Translations under genes and position numbers: made by a program | Notes under the pieces: generated by a model | The model's database searches: none | Seen by the model: only the letters and a program-made list of their open reading frames with translations | Told to the model about the DNA's origin: nothing | Shown: positions 38,706 through 46,044 of the stretch, in pieces | Position numbering within the stretch: the first letter of the stretch is position 1 | Layout: each line of letters starts with the position of its first letter | Assembly (NCBI RefSeq): GCF_000800255.1 | Contig: NZ_CP009747.1 | Coordinates: forward strand, 3,596,001 to 3,660,000 | Origin: Pseudomonas parafulva | GTDB taxonomy: Bacteria; Pseudomonadota; Gammaproteobacteria; Pseudomonadales; Pseudomonadaceae | Direction: 5' to 3' | Length of the DNA: 64,000 bases

Positions 38706-41700
38706 ATGAAACTGCACTTCGAGCCGGATCTCGACTACCAATTACAGGCTATCGAAGCGGTGTGCGATCTGTTCCGCGGCCAAGAGGCTTGTCGTACCGA
38801 GTTTACGGTAACCATGAAGGTCCCTGCCCCGGCCGATAGCGATCCGAGCGACGCTCCACAGCAGTTCGCCCTGGGCATTGCTGAATCCGACCTCGGTGTT
38901 GGTAACCGTCTGACTCTGCTCGATGACGAGCTAAAGAAGAACCTAAGCGACATCCAGCTGCGCGGTGGCCTGCCACCTTCCGGCATGCTCACTTCAGGCG
39001 ACTTTACGGTCGAAATGGAGACCGGCACGGGAAAGACCTACGTTTATCTACGCAGCATCTTTGAGCTGAACAAGCGCTACGGTTTTACCAAATTCGTCAT
39101 CGTGGTGCCGTCGGTTGCGATCAAAGAGGGCGTCTACAAGTCCCTACAGATCACCGAGGAGCACTTTAAGGGCCTCTACGCGGGCGTGCCCTACGACTAC
39201 TTCCTCTACGACTCGAACAAGCTTGGTGAGGTACGCAACTTTGCCACCAGCTCGACCATTCAGATCATGGTGGTGACCGTAGGCGCGATCAACAAGAAGG
39301 ACGTCAACAACCTCTACAAGGACAGCGAGAAGACCGGCGGCGAGAAGCCCATTGATCTGATCAAAGCTACCCGCCCGATCCTGATTGTCGACGAGCCACA
39401 GAGCGTCGATGGCGGCCTTAAAGGGGCCGGCAAGACCGCATTGGATGCCATGAACCCGCTGTGCACTCTGCGCTATTCCGCAACCCACGTAGACAAGCAC
39501 CACATGGTCTACAGGCTGGACGCGGTTGACGCCTACGAGCGCCGCCTGGTCAAACAAATCGAGGTGGCCTCGGCAACGATTGAGGATGCCCACAACAAGC
39601 CGTTTGTGCGGCTGGTGGCGGTCAGCAACAAGCGTGGCACGATTTCAGCCAAGATCGAGTTGGATGTTGGCACTACCGCAGGCGGCGTATCCACCCAAGT
39701 GGTCACGGTCTACGACGGCGACGATCTGGAGCAGGCAACCAAGCGTGCCGTCTATGAAGACCTTCGTATCGGCGAAATCAACACCGCCAAAGGCGAGGAG
39801 TTCGTCGAGCTGCGCTACCCAGGTGGCGAGAAGTACCTGCGCATTGGTGAGGTTCACGGGGGCGTGGAACCGTTGGCGATTCAGCGCGAAATGATCCGCC
39901 GCACGATCAAGGAGCATCTGGACAAGGAAAAGCGCTTCCGCCCCATGGGCATCAAGGTGCTGTCGCTATTTTTCATCGATACTGTCGAGCGTTATCGCCG
40001 GTACGACGCTGATGGCGATCCAATAAAAGGCGTATACGCGACCATCTTCGAAGAAGAATACAAACGTTTCGCCAAACACCCGGACTACCAAAGCCTGTTC
40101 AGCGAGGTCGACTTCAACCACAGCGCTGAAGAGGTGCATAACGGCTACTTCTCTATCGACAAAACGGGCGGCTGGTCTGACACCGCTGAGAATAACGCCG
40201 GCAACCGAGATAACGCTGAGCGCGCCTACAACCTGATCATGAAGGACAAGGAAAAGCTGCTCAGCTTCAGCACACCGCTGAAGTTCATCTTTTCCCACTC
40301 GGCACTCAAGGAAGGCTGGGACAACCCCAACGTGTTCCAGATCTGCACGCTGCGTGACATTCAATCCGAGCGTGAACGCCGACAGACAATCGGCCGCGGC
40401 CTACGCCTGTGCGTTAACCAAAGCGGCGATAGGGTGCGCGGGTTCGAGGTGAACACCCTCACCGTGATTGCCACAGAGAGCTACGAGGCCTTCGCTGAAA
40501 ATCTGCAGAAAGAGATTGAAGAAGACACTGGTATTCGTTTTGGCATCGTCGAGGAGCACCAGTTCGCGGCTGTTGCCATCACTAGCACAGATGGCGAGTC
40601 CAAACCGCTTGGCTTTGAGCAGTCAAAGATACTCTGGGACTTCCTGAAAGCTAAGCAATACGTGGATGCCAAGGGCAAGGTGCAAGACTCGCTAAAGCAG
40701 GCACTTAAGGACGGTCTGCTGCAACTACCTCCAGAATTCGAGGCGCAGCGCTCGCAAATAGTTGAGTTGCTGAAGAAAGTCTCCGGTCGTTTGGAGATCA
40801 AGAACGCCGATGAGCGCCGCGCCATTCCGACTCGCCAAGCGGTGCTGCAGAGCGAAGAGTTCAGAGCCCTATGGAACCGCATCAAGCACCAAACCACCTA
40901 TCGCGTTGACTTCGATAACGAAAAGCTGATCGCCGATTGCATAAACAATCTGCAAAAAGCCCCTGCGGTATTCCGCCCACGCCTGCAGTGGCGCAAAGCA
41001 GATCTTGCCATCGGTAAGTCAGGTTTGGAGGCCAACGAAAAGAAAGGCGCCTACACCGTTACGCTGGACGAGAGTGAAATTGAGCTGCCGGACATTCTGA
41101 CCGACCTGCAGGATCGGACGCAGCTGACTCGCCGCACCCTGGTGCGCATCCTAACTGAAAGCAAGCGCCTGGACGATTTCAAGCGCAACCCTCAGCAGTT
41201 CATTGAACTGGCGGGTGAGATCATCAACCGCTGCAAGCGCCTAGCGCTGGTAGACGGCATCAGGTACGTCAAACTTGGTGCCGAAAACTATTACGCTCAG
41301 GAGCTTTTCGAACAGCATGAACTGACCGGGTACCTGAAGAACATGTTGCTCAACACCGAGAAATCCGTCTACGAGCATGTGGTCTACGACTCCGCAATCG
41401 AACGTGACTTCGCGCAAGCGCTCGAACACAACGATGCAGTGAAGGTGTACGCAAAACTGCCCGGCTGGTTCCGCATTCCCACGCCACTAGGTAGCTACAA
41501 CCCCGACTGGGCGATACTGGTTGAGCAAGATGGTGCCGAGCGCCTGTACTTCGTAGTGGAAACCAAGAGCAGCTTGTTTGGTGATGACCTTCGCCCAGTT
41601 GAGCAAGCGAAAATCGACTGCGGCACCGCTCACTTCAGCTTGCTCGCGAAGAATGAGGCCAGTCTGCGATTCGGCCGAGCGAGCAGCGTCGACGATGTAA

Positions 41701-41720
41701 TTGCTGGCGTACTGAACTAG
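38706..41720 (+). CDS. res: Type III restriction endonuclease subunit (Res)
   Basis: A 1004-aa SF2 helicase-nuclease. ATP motifs: Walker A METGTGKTYVYL at about 104-115, motif II IVDEPQSVD (DEPQ instead of DEAH, usual for Res), motif III LRYSATH, and motif VI QTIGRGLRL. The C-terminal endonuclease has the PD-(D/E)XK pattern NPDWAILVEQ then FVVETKSS (Asp, Glu, Lys present). The length is normal for Res. The start is ATG 38706; TTG 38700 is in frame. It needs Mod for site recognition and cuts unmodified DNA after translocation. It is separated from mod by darTG, which is unusual for a type III pair. Confidence 0.93.
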   Translation: MKLHFEPDLDYQLQAIEAVCDLFRGQEACRTEFTVTMKVPAPADSDPSDAPQQFALGIAESDLGVGNRLTLLDDELKKNLSDIQLRGGLPPSGMLTSGDFTVEMETGTGKTYVYLRSIFELNKRYGFTKFVIVVPSVAIKEGVYKSLQITEEHFKGLYAGVPYDYFLYDSNKLGEVRNFATSSTIQIMVVTVGAINKKDVNNLYKDSEKTGGEKPIDLIKATRPILIVDEPQSVDGGLKGAGKTALDAMNPLCTLRYSATHVDKHHMVYRLDAVDAYERRLVKQIEVASATIEDAHNKPFVRLVAVSNKRGTISAKIELDVGTTAGGVSTQVVTVYDGDDLEQATKRAVYEDLRIGEINTAKGEEFVELRYPGGEKYLRIGEVHGGVEPLAIQREMIRRTIKEHLDKEKRFRPMGIKVLSLFFIDTVERYRRYDADGDPIKGVYATIFEEEYKRFAKHPDYQSLFSEVDFNHSAEEVHNGYFSIDKTGGWSDTAENNAGNRDNAERAYNLIMKDKEKLLSFSTPLKFIFSHSALKEGWDNPNVFQICTLRDIQSERERRQTIGRGLRLCVNQSGDRVRGFEVNTLTVIATESYEAFAENLQKEIEEDTGIRFGIVEEHQFAAVAITSTDGESKPLGFEQSKILWDFLKAKQYVDAKGKVQDSLKQALKDGLLQLPPEFEAQRSQIVELLKKVSGRLEIKNADERRAIPTRQAVLQSEEFRALWNRIKHQTTYRVDFDNEKLIADCINNLQKAPAVFRPRLQWRKADLAIGKSGLEANEKKGAYTVTLDESEIELPDILTDLQDRTQLTRRTLVRILTESKRLDDFKRNPQQFIELAGEIINRCKRLALVDGIRYVKLGAENYYAQELFEQHELTGYLKNMLLNTEKSVYEHVVYDSAIERDFAQALEHNDAVKVYAKLPGWFRIPTPLGSYNPDWAILVEQDGAERLYFVVETKSSLFGDDLRPVEQAKIDCGTAHFSLLAKNEASLRFGRASSVDDVIAGVLN

Positions 41721-41739
41721 TCAAATTGGATCAAACTAC

Positions 41740-43785
41740 ATGGATCGAACGATGAGCGAAGAGATAGTGCAGCAGCAGAGCGGGTCAAAATACGTTCATG
41801 TGCAAGCGCAGCCAGATCACTTGGAGTCTCTCGCCCGTGGAAAGCCCATCAACGCGCTCGCAGAGCTCATCTGGAATGCATTGGACGCAGACGCTGATCA
41901 GGTACACATCCGAATCTCTGATAATGAGCTGGGTAGCCCAGTAGAAATTGAGGTTTTGGATAACGGCAACGGCATCACTGTTGAAGAAGCAGAGCATGCT
42001 TTCGGCAACCTAGGCGGCTCATGGAAAAGAGACTATAGAGCAACCAATGGAACACAAAAAAAATTACACGGCAGAAACGGTAAGGGACGCTTCAAAGCCT
42101 TCGCACTGGGGCATGACGTAACGTGGGATACCGCATTTCTTGAGGGCTCTGACAGACGCCTGCTTCAGCACGCAATCAAAGGGCAAGCGAGTAAACTGCA
42201 AGACTTCGAAATCAAACAAGCTCATCCAGCTCCGATAGGCCGACATCGTGGCACCAGAGTACACATTTCCAATCTTCTGGACTCCTTAGGGGTACTGACG
42301 CAAGATGGCTCTGCAGCCAGACAGCTCGCCGAGGTTTTCGCTCTCTATCTGCGCAATTATCCCGCCACGAATATAACTTTTCGCAACGAGCGCATTGATC
42401 CAAAATCGGTTCAGAAATCACACGACTCTATTGAACTACCAGCACTCCAAACGATAGATGGAGTCGAGGTGCAGGCCAAATTAGATATCGTAGAATGGAG
42501 CTTTTCAAAGAAAGAGCGGCGGATATGCCTCTGCGATAGTGACGGTTTTTCCCTTCACGAGGTTGAGGCCGGTATCCGACCTGGGGGGGAGTTTAACTTC
42601 ACGGCATTCCTACGCTCGGACTACATTGCGAAGCTGCAGCATGAAAATCTGCTCGCGCTTGATGACTTAAATGCCGACCTACGCCGTCTTGTCGACAGCG
42701 CACGGACGGCAATGCGGTCCCATTTCCGGCGCAAAAAGGCAGAGACCGCATCTGAATTGGTTCAGCAGTGGAAGAATGAAGGGGTTTATCCGTTCATAGG
42801 AGATGCTGGCGGCGAGCTAGAGCAAGCCCGAAGAGAAGTCTTCGACATCTGTGCCCTAAACGTACACCAGTATCTGGACGCTTTTCGGGAAGGTCATACT
42901 CGAAATCGCCAGTTCACCCTCCGAATGATCAAGACTGCTCTTGACGAAAACCCGGAAGCGTTGAAGCGCATTCTTACGGAGGTTTTAGACCTTCCTAAAG
43001 AAAAGCAATCGGAACTTGCCGATCTGCTCCAATACACCACGCTTTCAGCCATTATCGAAGCAAGCAAGCTAGTCACGGATCGACTGCAATTTCTTGCCGG
43101 GCTGAACGAGCTTCTGTTCGACGGTGAGTCGAAACGAGAGCTGAAAGAGCGCACTCAGTTGCACCGGATGCTGGAGAGTGAGACCTGGATCTTTGGTGAG
43201 GAATACCTCCTGACTAGTAGCGATGAGAATCTGAATACCGTCTTACGCAAACACCTGGGCAAACTGCGACCGTCCGAGAAAAAGCCTAGAAAGTCAAAAA
43301 CAGTGCTCCGAGATGACGGCTCTCAGGCAGTCATCGATTTGCTGCTAGGGCGGGAAGTACCAGCCTACGCGAAGACCCGTCGTGAATACCTCGTCGTAGA
43401 GCTAAAACGCCCCTCACAAAAAATCAATCTTGAGGTAAAAGCACAAGTCGAAAGCTATGCGATGGCGGTCGCCGCCGATGAGCGATTTGATAAGCACAAT
43501 ACCCACTGGACATTTCTAGCAGTATCGAACGAGATGACGGAGGAAGCGGCACGGTCAGTTCGTCAGCAGGGAAAAGCCTTCGGCTTCTTTCATGATGAGC
43601 CGAACCTGAAGATAGGTCTTGTTACCTGGAGTGAAATCCTTGGTGCGTCCCGCGCTCGACTCGAAGCCTTCCGAGAAAAATTGGACTACACAGCTACAAA
43701 AGACGAAGGTGTAGCCTTGCTTCACAGTAAATACTCGCAATACCTTCCTCAATCGCTGCAGCAAAAGCAGGGGATTAATGACTGA
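41740..43785 (+). CDS. GHKL ATPase fused to a PD-(D/E)XK-like nuclease domain
   Basis: A 681-aa protein. The N-terminal Bergerat-fold ATPase shows the N box ALAELIWNALDADAD (Glu, Asn, Asp), G1 LDNGNGI near residue 76, and G2 HGRNGKGRFK near 110; it is related to Hsp90/MutL/MORC ATPases. A middle helical region (about 310-480) follows. The C-terminal part has QAVIDLLLGRE then EYLVVELKRPSQKIN near 551 and QVESYAMAV, the Asp, Glu-x-Lys and Gln spacing of Mrr/Shedu-like nucleases. ATG 41740 is used; ATG 41752 is possible. It is the last gene of the island operon, 19 bases after res. It could act as an ATP-gated DNA clamp and nuclease; this is inferred. Confidence 0.85.
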   Translation: MDRTMSEEIVQQQSGSKYVHVQAQPDHLESLARGKPINALAELIWNALDADADQVHIRISDNELGSPVEIEVLDNGNGITVEEAEHAFGNLGGSWKRDYRATNGTQKKLHGRNGKGRFKAFALGHDVTWDTAFLEGSDRRLLQHAIKGQASKLQDFEIKQAHPAPIGRHRGTRVHISNLLDSLGVLTQDGSAARQLAEVFALYLRNYPATNITFRNERIDPKSVQKSHDSIELPALQTIDGVEVQAKLDIVEWSFSKKERRICLCDSDGFSLHEVEAGIRPGGEFNFTAFLRSDYIAKLQHENLLALDDLNADLRRLVDSARTAMRSHFRRKKAETASELVQQWKNEGVYPFIGDAGGELEQARREVFDICALNVHQYLDAFREGHTRNRQFTLRMIKTALDENPEALKRILTEVLDLPKEKQSELADLLQYTTLSAIIEASKLVTDRLQFLAGLNELLFDGESKRELKERTQLHRMLESETWIFGEEYLLTSSDENLNTVLRKHLGKLRPSEKKPRKSKTVLRDDGSQAVIDLLLGREVPAYAKTRREYLVVELKRPSQKINLEVKAQVESYAMAVAADERFDKHNTHWTFLAVSNEMTEEAARSVRQQGKAFGFFHDEPNLKIGLVTWSEILGASRARLEAFREKLDYTATKDEGVALLHSKYSQYLPQSLQQKQGIND

Positions 43786-43817
43786 GGCATTTTCATTAGA
43801 AGACACCACGCGCCAGC

Positions 43818-43864
43818 GGAATGGGGGGGACAAATGGGAGGACAAAACCTTCCCCCACCATTCC
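43818..43864. terminator. Inverted repeat at the end of the island operon
   Basis: GGAATGGGGGGG (43818-43829) and CCCCCACCATTCC (43852-43864) are complementary with one mismatch around a 22-base loop. It lies 32 bases after the last island gene and 33 bases before the right direct repeat. No T run follows, so terminator function is tentative; it could also be a recombination site. Confidence 0.45.
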
Positions 43865-43896
43865 TTAGCAATATGGTCAAAACCTAAAAACAACAA

Positions 43897-43920
43897 CGGC
43901 CACAAGCCGGCTTTTTAATG
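43897..43920 (+). repeat. Right 24-bp direct repeat (attR-like) of the defence island
   Basis: Exact copy of 30649-30672. Here the upstream half-stem of the terminator is missing (only CGGC pairs), so it looks like a scar carrying just the 3' part of the original terminator. The broken adhesin gene begins 33 bases further on. Confidence 0.75.
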
Positions 43921-43953
43921 CCCGCCAGTTGGGACCTCAACGCCCAACACACA

Positions 43954-44856
43954 CTACTGATAGTTGACCGTCAGTGTGTACTGCACCTGAAAGCTCCCCG
44001 ACACGTCCGCGCCATTGACCACCTGCGGCGAAAACGTCAAACCGATATCGTTTGTGCCCTGTTTCAGCGTCACCGCCCGTGGCGTATTGAAACTGGCAGG
44101 GGTCATGGAGGCGCTCCACAGGGCCTGCATGTTGACGCCGGTGAGGCTTGTTTTCGAGACGCCGCTCGCGGCGTTGACGATGGATTGATTGGCCGTCAAC
44201 GTCATGGACGCCGGTCTAGCGCCGGTTCAGTTGAGACTGATCGGCGCCGATTTCTGTTGACCTGCCAATCCCGCCGGGGTGGTTGGGTCGAATTTCAAGC
44301 TGATGCTGCGTGCCGAAGTCAGGCTGCAGGTTTCGCTGCGTACACGGTAGATGAAGTTGATCTCGTGCAGCCATTCGGCGTAATTGGGATAGCCCGCAGA
44401 GGTCACGCCCAACTTGACGATGGCACGCCCCGATCCACTCTGTGGCGCGCGACCCACGATGTAATAGGTGTATGAAACCGTCGCCCCGACACGCAGCGGC
44501 ATGCAGGTCTCCCCCAAGCAGTCAGGCCCGTAAGACCCAAGCGGAATTTCAGACATGTACATGTAAGATTTTTTCTGCAGAACCTTGATGGCCCCTGCAG
44601 TGACGTTATAGACCGGCGTGATCTCTAGATTCGTCGCCGCATAACGCGGGTAAGCCCGCTTGGCCGTACAGGTGCCAGAAAATGGAATTTCGAATTCTGC
44701 ACCGGGGCTGACCTCATAACCGTATGTGTTGTAGCCCGTCACCGAACACACCAAACTGCCGGAGATAAGCGCGCTCGCCTGTTCCGATAGACAAGCCAGC
44801 AAAAGCGCGGCAATCAAGAGGCGGAGTTTGGAGTTTCTAGCCGTACGCGTATTCAT
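43954..44856 (-). pseudogene. Fimbrial tip-adhesin-like gene interrupted by one in-frame TGA
   Basis: Read from ATG 44856, the first 209 codons encode a signal peptide (ending near EQASA) and a secreted Cys-rich domain. A pilin-like domain begins at about SETCSLTSARSISLKF. A TGA at 44229-44227 stops the frame. After it, the same frame continues for 90 codons to TAG at 43954 with a normal pilin end (VSGSFQVQYTLTVNYQ). The stop falls exactly where a pilin domain has its second Cys (SLN-stop-TG, expected SLNCTG), so TGC or TGT to TGA is the likely change. Lacking the C-terminal strands, the product could not be assembled by a chaperone. The gene lies next to the island's right end and is apart from the usher operon at 54-59 kb. 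Confidence 0.8.
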
Positions 44857-44918
44857 CGTGTTCCATTTACCCTGTCATTCCCAACAGCAGAAACCGCTGG
44901 GGCGTGCGTCATCGACCG

Positions 44919-45245
44919 TCAGATATCCAGACTGCCTTGCGTGCTTTGTAGATAAATCGTGTAGGGCAGCACGACGGTGTCCAGAATCCCAGAGGGTATG
45001 AAGTCGAGTAACTGGAGGGGCATCAGAGCCGGCGCCGCAGGGTCGCGCTCGACCAACTGCGGCGGGCCGTGCAACAGGCACAGGTCATAGGCGATACCGC
45101 TGTAAACACGCGGAAGGGATTCACACCGCGTTTGGGCTTTTCTCAACGCACTGCTTGCATGCGCATCGGAACTCAACACCGTATTGACGGTGCCGCATCC
45201 GCAGAGCGCCCAAGCCATAGCCAAACACAACAAAAGTGCCTTCAT
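44919..45245 (-). CDS. YceK-like lipoprotein
   Basis: A 108-aa protein with a type II signal ending in lipobox ALCGC, then GTVNTVLSS, VYSGIAYDLCLL and LDFIPSGILDTVVLPYTIY, the YceK pattern of a Cys-rich N-terminus with a hydrophobic end. The start is ATG 45245. It is transcribed towards the broken adhesin gene. Function is unknown. Confidence 0.75.
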   Translation of the reverse strand: MKALLLCLAMAWALCGCGTVNTVLSSDAHASSALRKAQTRCESLPRVYSGIAYDLCLLHGPPQLVERDPAAPALMPLQLLDFIPSGILDTVVLPYTIYLQSTQGSLDI

Positions 45246-45596
45246 TGCCCGCGATACCTGAATGAAAGAGTCGACACCGACGGCCCCCCTTAAAGGGCGC
45301 CGTACGGTACTTGCTTGCCGGACGTCTGCGCTGCGCGATCGAAGGCCACCTCGAATCGACATCGAGCACATCGGGCGTGCCGCTCAGATCAACAGCCCAC
45401 GGGACGGTTGGCGACGACCCAAAGCGTAGGAAAAGTCGCCAAAGCGGCCAATCAGACCGATCTCAAAAGCCTCCTGGCGGCCAACTCGATTGCCCGCCAG
45501 GCCGGGCGTAACCACCGGTCGGAATAATCGATTCAGCCTCAATGAAAAGGGGCATTGGCCGATACAGAGATTGCCACCTCGAACCGGAACGCAATC
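45246..45596. other. Intergenic stretch with a possible coding remnant
   Basis: No full gene is supported here. On the plus strand, bases about 45426-45527 read KAANQTDLKSLLAANSIARQ and end NHRSE-stop. This looks like the natural C-terminus of a protein whose 5' part is missing, as no start or conserved upstream part is seen. It may be the relic of a gene cut during a rearrangement. Otherwise the gap holds the divergent 5' regions of its neighbours. Confidence 0.3.
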
Positions 45597-45950
45597 ATGA
45601 AAGGACCCTATGTTGCAGCGCTGTTGTCACTGGCGCTTTCTACCGCTTGCCAGGCTGCCGTGGAAGCGCCGATGCAAGGCACCATCCGCTTCACCGGTGC
45701 CGTCATCGGCAGCCAGTGCACGCTTTCCACCCATGCTGGCACCGGCCTGTCCGAGTCCTGCCCGCTCAATGCCGTGTCGCGCACGCTCAGCGTCCAGACC
45801 CTGGTCGGTGAGCTGTCATCCCCAGCGCACGTACGGTCGATGACGCCCACGCAGGCTTCCGGTCAAGGTGAACACACCTACGTGCTGGAAGATGCGACGG
45901 GCCACTTGATCACCCAGGGCCGCTACCTGGTGACCCAGACCGTGCTCTGA
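45597..45950 (+). CDS. Small secreted fimbrial-like protein
   Basis: A 117-aa protein with a clear Sec signal (about residues 1-20, ending ACQA). A short beta-rich domain carries GTIRFTGAVIGSQCTLST and a second Cys in ESCPLNAVSR, the Cys pair and opening of type 1 pilins. It is shorter than a normal pilin (150-180 aa) and ends GRYLVTQTVL, so it could be a truncated or minor subunit. The hybrid kinase gene lies downstream on the same strand. Confidence 0.7.
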   Translation: MKGPYVAALLSLALSTACQAAVEAPMQGTIRFTGAVIGSQCTLSTHAGTGLSESCPLNAVSRTLSVQTLVGELSSPAHVRSMTPTQASGQGEHTYVLEDATGHLITQGRYLVTQTVL

Positions 45951-46044
45951 TTCACCGCGCGACAGTCGATGGCGCCGTGGCACTCTCCCGTCCACGGCCC
46001 TCACCCGGCGTTTGAGATCCGTCCTATTCAGAAGACGTCGGGCG

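Larger units (their letters stand above)
30673..43896. mobile_element. Defence island: helicase, DUF4391, Mod, DarTG, Res, GHKL-nuclease
   Basis: A 13.2-kb block of seven co-directional genes lies between 24-bp direct repeats. Its GC is visibly lower and its codon use more relaxed than in the flanking core genes, especially at 30.67-31.6 kb, in the middle of mod and in the last gene. All gene contents are defence-related. Nothing resembles a transposase, integrase or plasmid gene, so transfer probably needed factors supplied in trans or a lost recombinase. Confidence 0.75.

Noticed and set aside
30673..43896. Island as a DISARM or BREX system
   Set aside because: No DUF1998 (drmB), no separate PLD drmC, no pglZ, brxC or pglX. 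The methylase and Res are clearly type III.
43921..43953. Island extending into the fimbrial region
   Set aside because: The exact repeat ends at 43920 and the composition returns to that of core Pseudomonas genes within the next few hundred bases, so the boundary is set at the repeat.
44227..44229. TGA in the adhesin gene as a selenocysteine codon
   Set aside because: No SECIS-like hairpin was seen directly after it, and fimbrial proteins are not known selenoproteins. A Cys-to-stop mutation is simpler.
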